This document shows, piece by piece, positions 7,577-15,431 of a stretch of DNA of 64,000 nucleotides. Within the stretch, counting starts at the first letter, position 1, and every line of letters starts with the position of its first letter. The position numbers and the translations under genes are program-made. A model generated the notes under the pieces. That model was not told where the DNA came from. It was given only the letters and a program-made list of their open reading frames with translations, and made no database searches. The stretch lies in assembly GCF_052056915.1 (NCBI RefSeq), contig NZ_CP195119.1, positions 186,001 to 250,000 on the forward strand, given 5' to 3'. The DNA is from MTP4 sp052056915 (lineage in GTDB: Archaea; Halobacteriota; Methanosarcinia; Methanosarcinales; Methanosarcinaceae).

Positions 7577-9676
7577 ATGGAATTGAAATACGTGCCCACA
7601 ACCTGTCCCTACTGTGGAACAGGGTGTGGCTTTAACCTTGTGGTAATAGATGGAAGGGCTGCAGGCATCGAGCCCCGGCAACGGGCTCCTGTTAATTCAG
7701 GGAAGCTTTGCCAGAAGGGCAGGTATGCCCACGAGTTCATCCACAGCAAGGACCGGCTTGTAAAGCCGCTGGTCAGGAAAAACGGGCAGCTTGTGGAGGC
7801 GACCTGGGAAGAAGCTTTGAATCTGGTTGCAGGAAAATTCATTACTTTTCACCCTGAGGAAATTGCCTGCCTCTCTTCGGCAAAGACCTCAAACGAGGAC
7901 AACTACCTTATGCAGAAATTTGCCCGGGTTGTCCTTAAAACTTCCAACGTCGACCACTGTGCAAGACTCTGCCACTCCTCTACAGTCGCTGGCCTTGTTG
8001 CAGTTTTCGGTTCTGGAGCCATGACGAATTCAATTGCGGACCTGGAAGAGTCTAAATGCATCTTCATTATCGGGAGCAATACCTTCGAGCAGCACCCCCT
8101 TATAGGCAGGAGGGTAATGCTTGCAAAGAAGAAGGGAGCTAAAATAATCTATGCGGACCCCCGCTTTACACCCACGGCAAAACAGGCGGACCTCTACCTT
8201 TCCATGTACTCGGGAACAGATGTGGCTCTCCTGAACGGGCTAATGCACCACATCATAGAAAACGGCTGGGAAGATTCGGCATTTATCGCGAAAAGGACAA
8301 AAGATTTTGAAGCAATGAAAACCGTTGTCATGCAGGAGGCCTATTCCCTGCCGAATGTTTCAAAAATCACAGGAGTGCCTGAGGAAGACTTAAAAACCGC
8401 AGCTAAGTGGATCGCCCACTCAAAGCCTTCTGCACTTCTCTACTCTATGGGCATCACCCAGCATACGGTGGGGGTAGACAACGTGAAGTCCACTGCAAAC
8501 CTGATGCTGCTGACCGGAAACCTTGGCATTCCCGGAGGAGGGGTCAACCCTCTGCGGGGGCAGAACAACGTACAGGGCGCCTGCGACATGGGTTGCCTGC
8601 CGGACGTATATCCCGGGTACGGGAAAGTCTCAGATCCTGAAATCCGCAGGAAGATTGAATCTATCTGGGGAGCCGGAGAACTTCCTGAAAAAGCGGGAGT
8701 CACGGTCACAGAGCTGATGGAAGAGCTTGCTGAAGGGACATCGCCGGTCAGGTGCATGTACGTTATAGGAGAAAATTTCATGCTCTCGGATCCGGATCTG
8801 AACAGGATCAGAAAAGCCCCGGAACACCTGGACTTCCTGGTCGTACAGGACATTTTCCTGACCGAGACCGCAAAGTTTGCTGACGTCGTCCTGCCTGCAG
8901 CCTGTTATGCAGAAAAAAACGGGACTCAGACCAGCGCCGAGCGCCGTGTCCAGCGGCTCAGAAAAGCCCTTGACCCGCCGGGAGAAGCTAAAGCAGACTG
9001 GCGCATTATCTGCGAACTTGCCGGGCGTATGGGGTACAGGCCGCAGTTTTGCTACCTTAACGAAGCTGAGGTTTTTGAGGAGATTGCAAAGGTTGTTCCC
9101 CAGTATGGGGGTATGAGCTACGCGCGCCTCGAAAACCCTGACTCTCTCCAGTGGCCCTGCCCGGACAAGTCCCATCCGGGGACACCCATCCTGCATACCG
9201 AAAAATTTGCCACCCCGGACGGACTGGGGGAGTTTTCCGCCGTAGAATGGAAGCCTCCTGCCGAAGTCCCGGATGCGGAATATCCCCTTATCCTTACCAC
9301 AGGGAGGAATATCTGGCACTGGCACACCGGAACCATGACACGCAGGTCCGAAACCCTGGACTCCGAAGTCAGGACCGGCTGGGTGGAGCTTCACCCGAAG
9401 GATGCGGAAAAACTTGGAGTAAGTAACCGGGAAAAAGTCCGCGTACTTTCCCGGAGGGGGAAAATCGAAATCCCTGTAATGGTTACGGAAGACATAAAAC
9501 CCGGGGTTGTTTTTATCCCCTTCCATTTCAAGGAATGTGCGGCCAACCTGCTGACCAGCGGAGCCCTTGACCCCGTGGCAAAGATCCCGGAGTACAAGGC
9601 CTGTGCGGCCAGGATCGAGAAAATAGAGCCAGTAGAGCATGCTGATCTGGTAGAACCAATGGAGGGAATACTTTGA
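7577..9676 (+). CDS. fdhA: Formate dehydrogenase alpha subunit, molybdopterin (Cys form)
   Basis: A 699-residue molybdopterin oxidoreductase that oxidises formate to CO2 (or reduces CO2) with a Mo/W bis-MGD centre. The N-terminal 4Fe-4S motif CPYCGTGCG...LCQKG spans residues about 10-45; the active-site segment DHCARLCHSSTVAGL (about 125-140) has Cys where selenoenzymes have Sec. Further landmarks are GNLGIPGGGVNPLRGQNNVQG and the C-terminal MopB domain (TTGRNIWHWHTGTMTRRS). No Tat signal, so cytoplasmic. The stop overlaps the TTG start of fdhB, showing an operon. Formate dehydrogenases of this F420-linked type are usual in formate-using methanogens but patchy in Methanosarcina. No formate carrier gene lies nearby. 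Confidence 0.93.
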   Translation: MELKYVPTTCPYCGTGCGFNLVVIDGRAAGIEPRQRAPVNSGKLCQKGRYAHEFIHSKDRLVKPLVRKNGQLVEATWEEALNLVAGKFITFHPEEIACLSSAKTSNEDNYLMQKFARVVLKTSNVDHCARLCHSSTVAGLVAVFGSGAMTNSIADLEESKCIFIIGSNTFEQHPLIGRRVMLAKKKGAKIIYADPRFTPTAKQADLYLSMYSGTDVALLNGLMHHIIENGWEDSAFIAKRTKDFEAMKTVVMQEAYSLPNVSKITGVPEEDLKTAAKWIAHSKPSALLYSMGITQHTVGVDNVKSTANLMLLTGNLGIPGGGVNPLRGQNNVQGACDMGCLPDVYPGYGKVSDPEIRRKIESIWGAGELPEKAGVTVTELMEELAEGTSPVRCMYVIGENFMLSDPDLNRIRKAPEHLDFLVVQDIFLTETAKFADVVLPAACYAEKNGTQTSAERRVQRLRKALDPPGEAKADWRIICELAGRMGYRPQFCYLNEAEVFEEIAKVVPQYGGMSYARLENPDSLQWPCPDKSHPGTPILHTEKFATPDGLGEFSAVEWKPPAEVPDAEYPLILTTGRNIWHWHTGTMTRRSETLDSEVRTGWVELHPKDAEKLGVSNREKVRVLSRRGKIEIPVMVTEDIKPGVVFIPFHFKECAANLLTSGALDPVAKIPEYKACAARIEKIEPVEHADLVEPMEGIL

Positions 9677-10968
9677 AAACTTTGAAAGGAGACATGTTTT
9701 ATGTCCGGACCTGCGACCCGGAGTTCCTGGAAAAAGGCGAATCAGGGGGTGCGGTATCAGCCCTTTTGAAGTTCGCCCTGGAAAGCGGAAGCGTGGACGC
9801 AGTACTTGGGGTCAGGAAAGGTGCAGACCTCTACGAAGCTGTTCCGGTGCTGATCACAGACCCGGAGGAAATTTTGGAAATATTGGGTTCCCTGCACTGC
9901 GGGACTCTTCTTCTCTCCAGGCTTTTCAGCAGTTACCTGGTTGGGGCAAAGGACATGAGGGTTGCAGTTGCCCTGAAAGGCTGCGATGTAATGGGGCTTT
10001 ACGAGCTTGCAAAGCGGGGAGAGGTAAGGCTAGAAAATATCCTCATGCTGGGGCTGAACTGCGGAGGCTCAATCAGTCCGGAAATGGCAAGGAAAATGGC
10101 TGTAGAAAAGTTTGGAGTGGACCCCGATTCGGTTGAAAAGGAAAGGATTTCAAAGGGTAAGTTCATCTTCAGGACTCCTGACGGGGAATTTTCGGTGCCC
10201 ATGGACGAACTTGAGGAGGAGGGCTATGGGCGCAGGAGCAACTGCAGGCGCTGCAAGCTGAAAATCCCACGACAGGCCGACCTTGCCTGTGGGGAATGGG
10301 GCGTTATTGGCACGGAAGCAACTTTTGTTGAGGTTTGCAGCGCAAAGGGTGCAGAGTTGCTTGAAAAAGCTGAAGCCTCAGGAGCTATCGAGGCTTTTTC
10401 ACCCGTTCCGAAAGGGCTGGAGATCCGGGGTAAAATAGAGCAGTCGATGCTGAACCTGGCAGAGGAATGGAGGGAAAAAGACTTCCGTGCTCTGGGAGAA
10501 GGAAAAGCCGGTTTTAAGCAGCTGATTGATGAGACTTCCCGCTGCATCAAGTGCTACGCCTGCATTGAAGTCTGTCCTGCCCTCCCCTATGCAAAACCAT
10601 CCGATTTTAAATTAGACGGTTCCGGAAAGGTGCCCCCTGCTTTTGCGTTCCATGCGCTTCGCTGTTCCCTTGTTGCTGATTCCTGCATCAACTGCGGGCA
10701 GTGTGAGGAACTATGTCCCATGGATATCCCGAATGCGCTTTTTATGCATTCTTTTGCGGTGAAACTTCAGGAAATCTACGGGTACAGGGCAGGGGAAGAA
10801 CCCTCCCTTCCAACGGTTGCACCTCTGGAAGCTTTCTTTCACGAAAAGGAACAGAATAAATCCGGCAAAAGGGGAGATGAGGGACTCTGCAGGGACCTCT
10901 TCTGCGTCCCGGACCTAGCTCACAAGATAAGCCGCTGTCAGGATGAACAAAAAGCCCAGAAAAGTTGA
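9673..10968 (+). CDS. fdhB: F420-dependent formate dehydrogenase beta subunit (FrhB/FdhB family)
   Basis: Passes electrons between FdhA and coenzyme F420 through FAD and iron-sulfur clusters. An FrhB/FdhB-type flavoprotein domain fills about residues 1-270 (ESGGAVSALL, CDVMGLYEL, CRRCKLKIPRQADLACGEWG). It is followed by two 4Fe-4S motifs, RCIKCYACIEVCP (about 292-305) and SCINCGQCEELCP (about 337-350). The start is TTG at 9673, with ggaggg 8 nt upstream and overlapping the fdhA TGA; ATG at 9694 is the alternative. The last roughly 18 codons are read from DNA whose opposite strand is a decayed EamA gene (10915-11022), so the natural C-terminus has probably been replaced. Confidence 0.92.
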   Translation: MKTLKGDMFYVRTCDPEFLEKGESGGAVSALLKFALESGSVDAVLGVRKGADLYEAVPVLITDPEEILEILGSLHCGTLLLSRLFSSYLVGAKDMRVAVALKGCDVMGLYELAKRGEVRLENILMLGLNCGGSISPEMARKMAVEKFGVDPDSVEKERISKGKFIFRTPDGEFSVPMDELEEEGYGRRSNCRRCKLKIPRQADLACGEWGVIGTEATFVEVCSAKGAELLEKAEASGAIEAFSPVPKGLEIRGKIEQSMLNLAEEWREKDFRALGEGKAGFKQLIDETSRCIKCYACIEVCPALPYAKPSDFKLDGSGKVPPAFAFHALRCSLVADSCINCGQCEELCPMDIPNALFMHSFAVKLQEIYGYRAGEEPSLPTVAPLEAFFHEKEQNKSGKRGDEGLCRDLFCVPDLAHKISRCQDEQKAQKS

Positions 10969-11022
10969 GATATAGAGAGGGCTTCTCAGGACTGTGTGAT
11001 CAAAAAATATACGGGTTTCGGG
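10915..11022 (-). pseudogene. C-terminal fragment of an EamA/DMT permease gene
   Basis: Minus strand translates as ETRIFFDHTVLRSPLYIST followed by FLGFLFILTAAYLVS and a TAG at 10917-10915. This matches the last helix of the EamA protein at 627-1535 (SGIFFDVTVLKSPLYIST, CCFILTAAYLAG). Only about 34 codons remain, with no start. It overlaps the 3' end of fdhB tail to tail. Deletion or rearrangement must have removed the rest. Confidence 0.8.
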
Positions 11023-11149
11023 GAAATCGGACCTGAGAAAAACCCTGGTAAAAGATTAGAATTTAGATCATAATGATTATAATCCGTATCTTTTACCCCA
11101 ATATAACCTCTGAAACCGGGTAAAAATATGGGAAGGGAATAGAGGAAAA

Positions 11150-11495
11150 ACCAGAGCGACCGGAATACTGTATTTCACCGTTCATTTCCCGCGCCTTAGC
11201 GCGGCTTTTCCCCGACCGCTGTTTTGAGGAAATGTAAGATGGAAAAATCCGTACCTAAAAATCCGTACCTAAAAATCCGTACCTGAAAAGCAATCCAGCC
11301 CTTAAAAAACAAGTGGGCCAACTGCTCAAAAACAAACCAGGTCAGGTTCAACTGGCGGGTAGTTCCACCCACTTTCCCGAATTACTGTTTACGTAACTTT
11401 TTATGAGCTCGATTTTGGCAGCAACTTCCCTATCTTCCATCACATTTTTCTCCCGGCTATTTTGGTATTTTGATTCAACCACCTTCATTTTTATT
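11150..11495 (+). repeat. Diverged repeat block A (second copy at 16430-17350)
   Basis: Contains tttcaccgttcat, cccgcgcCTTAgcgcgg (hairpin), ccaactgctcaaaaacaaac, and the 5' part of a small gene. All recur in the same order in block B near 16.44-16.65 and 17.22-17.34 kb. Block A lacks the roughly 570 bp that separates the two halves of block B; the junction is ggcgggtagtt/ccaccc at about 11356-11365. Confidence 0.8.
11348..11440 (-). pseudogene. Truncated copy of the hypothetical gene at 16840-17304
   Basis: ATG at 11440 starts MEDREVAAKIELIKSYVNSN-SGKWVE, nearly identical to the first 27 residues of the 16840-17304 product, then stops after three further codons. The ribosome site cgggag is retained. 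The downstream 80% of the gene is deleted. Confidence 0.75.
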
Positions 11496-11536
11496 ACTAA
11501 GGGAGCGCGGAGGGTCACGAATACCCCGACCTTCAC

Positions 11537-11827
11537 AGGGTTTCCGAGTGTCCGTTTCTTGCTCCCACCCTTGAAGGTAGCGCTTCAGGCGTTGCGGCGG
11601 TTGATTCGATGCTTGTGGTTATGGGCTCGGGACCCCAGGGTGTAAATGAGACAAATGTCAGCACGGATTCCATTAACGAAAGCTTTGAAAGGATAAACAA
11701 GAGCCTGGAATCCCCGGATTCAATGATGGAGCATGCCAACTCAACTCTGGGAGAAGCGAACGCCACCACCCCGCTTATCCTCGAGATGTTTGAAAGCATA
11801 AAGGGGATGATTTCGCTCTTCGGGTAA
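11537..11827 (+). pseudogene. 3' remnant of the secreted protein family (copy 2)
   Basis: In frame this reads RVSECPFLAPTLEG, then VAAVDSMLVVMGSGPQG and ends with ANSTLGEANATTPLILEMFE-SIKGMISLFG, about 80% identical by eye to the last 97 residues of copy 1 at 6241-6798. Signal peptide and N-terminal half are absent. Upstream sequence belongs to repeat block A, so a recombination joint lies near 11500-11537. Confidence 0.8.
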
Positions 11828-11871
11828 AGGTTCGGTTTAAGTCCCGGACGTAAATACTTACACTTGTATAT

Positions 11872-11950
11872 AACCACAGAAGACACGGAAAGCACGGAAT
11901 GATTGTGTCCCTATTTCCTTTATTCCGTGTTTTCCGTGCTTTCAGTGGTT
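11872..11950. repeat. Fold-back element with 29-bp imperfect arms
   Basis: Left arm 11872-11900 (aaccacagaagacacggaaa...) and right arm 11922-11950 are near-perfect reverse complements around a 21-bp loop. Sequences of this acc-acagaagacacgg type are familiar as dispersed non-coding repeats in prokaryote genomes. No coding capacity; a MITE-like or REP-like element is the best description. Confidence 0.7.
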
Positions 11951-12557
11951 TAACTTTCACTTGAGATCGGTGAAAAAATTTGGGTCATTGACTATAGTTT
12001 AGTCATTTCAATTTCACTCTCAATTTGCCAGTTTCACCAGTGTCTTAGTTTTCTTAATGTGTCGGTCCATGTATAAGTCCTACCCGCATGTGCGGGGCAT
12101 GTTGAACATTAAATTTCGGGAACAAAAAATTGATGAACTTCTGGGCATATTGGTAGTCAAACGTGCCCGCAACTTTGTACGCTGTTGTTTTTACGGAAAA
12201 TCTTGAATAAGCACAATTTACTTGCCAGAAATAACCGAACGTTTCCATTTTTAAAACAGTATAATAATTATTCTTATTCTATCCGTCAGATAAAATTAAC
12301 TATTTTTTTCAACACTCGATTTTTATACTTTTATTTGCCGTCAAAATTTTCAGCGCAATTCCGGCATCTAAGCCCGAAATTCCCGGAAAAATAAACGAAA
12401 ACCCCCCAAAATCCGTCTTTTTTTCAGTGTTCAAATCTTTCCAAATATAATAAATCCACCCATAAAAATCGGATATTTATAGCAGCTCCATCTGATTTTT
12501 TAGTGAGGATCGGTTCACGCAGGTCCTTGTGGTATAGAAGGTACAGGTGGTGCTGAA

Positions 12558-13316
12558 CTGAAGAATTACCGGAGGCTTTACATCTGGGGGATATTTCTGG
12601 GAGCTTTTATCGCAGCCGGGGCACTCCTGGCTTCATCGGGAGAGATTTCGCTGGCCGATACGAGCGTCACGGATGCTTCCGTGACACTGACTTCCGCAGA
12701 ACAGAACGCAGCAGAGTCCTATTCAACCGAAACGGATCCTGTTGGAACAAACCCTATTGGAACAAATCCTGTTGAAGCGGATTCCGAGGGAACAGATTCA
12801 GATGAAAAAAATTCCGCAGAGCTGAATTCAACGGAAAACGAAGAAGTCCCCGTCGAAGGGGCTGTCAATTTCATGGTCTCGATGCTCGAAATGGCGGAAC
12901 TGAACACGAGGCTGATAAATGCCACCCTGAGCTCAAGGGTTTCGGACTACCCATTCCTCGCCACGACCATCGAAGGCACGAGTGAGGGGGTAGAATACAT
13001 GGACTCGGTACTTACGTACCTGGGCTCGGAGCAGCAGATCATGGATGAAAACAATTTCACGGATGAGGCATTTACTGACGCATTACTCGCAAATGAATCC
13101 TACAATGAATCTATCAAAGAATCGTTCAATGATTCCATCAATGATTCCATCGTTGAAACCATAAGTGCAAGCCTGGAACTGCTGAACGAAAGCATCGAAC
13201 CTCCACAGCAGATGATGGATAATGCAAACTCGACGCTGGGGGCGGAAGAGGAAACAACGGAGCTGATAGGTTCAATATACGAGTCAGTGAAACTTATGGT
13301 GTCGACGGCGGAATGA
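12558..13316 (+). CDS. Secreted protein of the same unrecognised family (copy 3)
   Basis: Relative of the 6241-6798 protein, sharing SMLEMAELNTRLI, SRVSDYPFLATTIEGT and ANSTLG. A hydrophobic export signal (IFLGAFIAAGALLASSG) is encoded in frame upstream of the first conventional start (GTG 12681), so the gene must begin earlier. Back to the in-frame stop there is no ATG, GTG or TTG. CTG at 12558, 6-11 nt after aggtgg, is my preferred start, giving 252 residues. The region after the signal holds Thr/Ser/Asn/Glu-rich repeats (GTNPIGTNPVEADSEGTDS), and a later segment repeats NESxNESIKESFNDSINDSI. Many N-glycosylation sequons. Function unknown. Confidence 0.65.
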   Translation: MKNYRRLYIWGIFLGAFIAAGALLASSGEISLADTSVTDASVTLTSAEQNAAESYSTETDPVGTNPIGTNPVEADSEGTDSDEKNSAELNSTENEEVPVEGAVNFMVSMLEMAELNTRLINATLSSRVSDYPFLATTIEGTSEGVEYMDSVLTYLGSEQQIMDENNFTDEAFTDALLANESYNESIKESFNDSINDSIVETISASLELLNESIEPPQQMMDNANSTLGAEEETTELIGSIYESVKLMVSTAE

Positions 13317-13362
13317 TTTTTTATTTTTTTCAAACAGAAAGCAAGCAATATATCCCCAAAAG

Positions 13363-14232
13363 TCAGTTCCTTTTAAGGAACACAACCGTATTATTCACGG
13401 GTGGCTCTGGTGAAACCCTCAGATACTCTTCAAACCCTGCCAGAATTTTGGGTGGGAAACTGTTGTCCAGGACTTTCCTGAGGCCCTTTTCATAGATGCG
13501 AAACGAAACCCTGCAATCCTTTGGCAGGACTTTTGCCAGGTGTCCGAAGATCTCCTCTTTCGGTTCGGCCTGGGCCGCCACCATGACAAGGTCCGTAGGC
13601 TTTTTGAAGGGGAGGGAAAAATGGTTTCCTGAAATAATTTCTATGCTATCGGAAAGCCCGAGGCATTCGATCACCTTTCTTGAAAGAGCCGCCCTTGCCT
13701 CATCCTGCTCGATCCCTATGCCGGAGAGGGCATACTCCCTGCAGAGGACGATAAGGCTCAAAGGGAGGGGACCGCTTCCGAGAAAAAGAACACAATCACC
13801 GGGTTTCAGGCCGGAACCTTCGTATTCGGTTTTCGCAAGCTGCAGGTAATTTTCATAGAAGGTAAAATTTATGATTGTTTCCCAGGGAGCGGGGCTTGCA
13901 AGGAGTTTTTCTGCCTGCTCGGTTTCAAGTTTCAAATTGTATAAGAAGCGAAAACGGGAAATAGAGTCAAGTACCGGAGCAAATTTCGGGGTTTTGAGAA
14001 AACTGTCCGCCAGAACTTCCTCAGCTTCAAGGGCTGCCAGCCTGTCCAGCCTCTTAAATATGCCTTCCAGGCGGCCTGAGGGATCAAGGAGGATTTCTTT
14101 GGCCTCAAGCCCCCCTACCAGCGAATGAATACTTTTCAGTTCCTTATTTAGTTCCGAAAATACGTCTGCCTCAGGCCCGGCGGGACTCATGGAACCCACA
14201 AGGGGACTTATGGAACCCATAAGATTACTCAC
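13363..14232 (-). CDS. Nicotianamine-synthase-like protein, paralogue B
   Basis: A 289-residue protein with the nicotianamine synthase (NAS) layout: an N-terminal helical region, then a Rossmann-like SAM domain beginning with FLGSGPLPLSLIVL (about 152-165), an acidic ligand segment IGIEQDEAR, and a C-terminal VNNTVVFLKR. PWETIINFTFYENY (about 115-128) carries Glu and Tyr residues in the place where archaeal NAS binds its substrate. NAS joins aminocarboxypropyl groups from SAM into nicotianamine-type metal chelators. It overlaps the upstream paralogue (14225-15118) by 8 nt, so both are translated from one mRNA. The product could be a metallophore; that is inference. The N-terminal MSNLMGSISPLVGSMSP is repetitive and the start may lie downstream. 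Confidence 0.78.
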   Translation of the reverse strand: MSNLMGSISPLVGSMSPAGPEADVFSELNKELKSIHSLVGGLEAKEILLDPSGRLEGIFKRLDRLAALEAEEVLADSFLKTPKFAPVLDSISRFRFLYNLKLETEQAEKLLASPAPWETIINFTFYENYLQLAKTEYEGSGLKPGDCVLFLGSGPLPLSLIVLCREYALSGIGIEQDEARAALSRKVIECLGLSDSIEIISGNHFSLPFKKPTDLVMVAAQAEPKEEIFGHLAKVLPKDCRVSFRIYEKGLRKVLDNSFPPKILAGFEEYLRVSPEPPVNNTVVFLKRN

Positions 14233-15118
14233 ACTCCAGGAATACCAGAGTATTGTTGACCTGCCTTTCAGCCTGAATACTCATTGTTTTTTTAAACCCT
14301 GTAAGGTACTCTTCCCTTACGGGCCAGTAGAGGAGCTGTCTCATGCCGGTGTAGTCCCTGTAGCAGATGGAAGCGGGTTTTTCCAGGCCCTTTTTCTCCC
14401 TGGCCTTCAACATGGAGTGGAGGTTTTTGAAGATACGCTGTTTCGGCCAGGCCAGGCCTGCCATCATTACGGAGTCCCACTCAAGCCTGGAGAGGGCAGA
14501 TTCATCCCCGCAGATTATTCGGATTTTGTCTTCAAGCCCGAAGTGTTTCACACAGCGAGTTGCAAAAGCTACAGCTTCCGGGTCAGAATCGATCCCTATG
14601 CAGTGGATGCCGTAGAGCCTGCCAAGGAGCAGAAGCGATATCGGGAGAGGACCGCAGCCAAGGAAAGCAAGGGTGGAAACTTTGGGGCAGCTGCGAACAT
14701 AGTCCCTGATCATGGACTCATACCTTGGGTAGAGGGAAAAGGTCTCCAGAGCCCCCCAGGGGTTCTCACAGCCCAGGATTTCTTCTGTAAGCTGCCGCTC
14801 ATGCAGGCTGAAAAAATTACTGTACCTGGAATAGATATCAGGAAGCAGGGAGTGGACCTTAGGGTCATTGAAAATGTACTGGCAAAGTTCCTCATCGAGA
14901 TCCAGATGTCCGAGGGCGTCCAGCTCTGAAAATAGGCCAAAAAGCTGGCCAGAGCTTAAAGCTGCCATTTTCCCGCCATCAAGGCCTCTTATTTTTTCAT
15001 GAAACTGGATGATTTGTTTCCTGATGCTGTCTAACTGCTGGCTTTGCCGCTGTAGGGGCCGGGAAAAAACGTAAGGCCAGGAATAGCCATTAATCTCGAT
15101 ATTCTTCATATTATTCAT
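14225..15118 (-). CDS. Nicotianamine-synthase-like protein, paralogue A
   Basis: A 297-residue protein with the same architecture as its downstream neighbour: helical N-terminal half, FLGCGPLPISLLLLGRLYG (about 165-183) as the SAM-binding turn, IGIDSDPEAVAFA, CGDESAL, and a C-terminal VNNTLVFLECE. The segment NPWGALETFSLYPRYESM corresponds to the substrate-binding region of NAS. Expected chemistry is transfer of aminocarboxypropyl groups from SAM. Two diverged NAS-like genes in tandem are unusual, since one enzyme normally suffices. They may form a heterodimer or act in sequence. A SAM methyltransferase gene (15432-16196) lies upstream on the same strand; no transporter for a chelator is present within the window. 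Confidence 0.8.
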   Translation of the reverse strand: MNNMKNIEINGYSWPYVFSRPLQRQSQQLDSIRKQIIQFHEKIRGLDGGKMAALSSGQLFGLFSELDALGHLDLDEELCQYIFNDPKVHSLLPDIYSRYSNFFSLHERQLTEEILGCENPWGALETFSLYPRYESMIRDYVRSCPKVSTLAFLGCGPLPISLLLLGRLYGIHCIGIDSDPEAVAFATRCVKHFGLEDKIRIICGDESALSRLEWDSVMMAGLAWPKQRIFKNLHSMLKAREKKGLEKPASICYRDYTGMRQLLYWPVREEYLTGFKKTMSIQAERQVNNTLVFLECE

Positions 15119-15431
15119 AGGGCTGGGGTTCCCCCGAAGAGGTAGTTATTAAAATTTTTACACACATCGGTTTCAACCTTTTTTTAAAAGAAACAGATTC
15201 TTGTTTTTTTGAGTGATTATATAAGTTTATCTATATTTTCGGGATCAGGTAAACTCATCAATAAACGGTGCCGAAAATCGAGGTTATTATATTAAAATAT
15301 GGGATAAGTAGTATGATATATTTTAACAAAAATAAGAAAAAAGAAAAAAATCCAATTGTAAAAGAGTTGAATCCAGAGTTGCGGCAATTTCTAGCAATAC
15401 CCTGTAGAAATATCGAGACTGTTTAAGCACG
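15119..15431. other. Intergenic region between methyltransferase and NAS-like genes
   Basis: 313 bp, AT-rich, containing the TATA box at 15217-15226. A short frame near 15350-15425 (KELNPELRQFLAIPCRNIET on the plus strand) is too small and isolated to call. Confidence 0.5.
15217..15226 (-). promoter_or_regulatory. TATA box for the NAS-like gene pair
   Basis: Minus strand reads acttatataatc about 100 nt upstream of the ATG at 15118, predicting a leader of roughly 70 nt. It separates the pair from the methyltransferase gene upstream. Confidence 0.5.

Larger units (their letters stand above)
11023..12557. other. Gene-debris region between fdhB and the second secreted-protein gene
   Basis: About 1.5 kb without an intact gene. 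From left to right: a GC-rich hairpin repeat block shared with 16.4 kb, a truncated copy of the gene at 16840-17304, a remnant of the secreted family, a 79-bp fold-back element, then AT-rich DNA (about 11960-12540) where nothing is recognised. Confidence 0.7.

Noticed and set aside
8630..9640. 336-codon minus-strand frame inside fdhA
   Set aside because: Antisense shadow of the FdhA C-terminal half.
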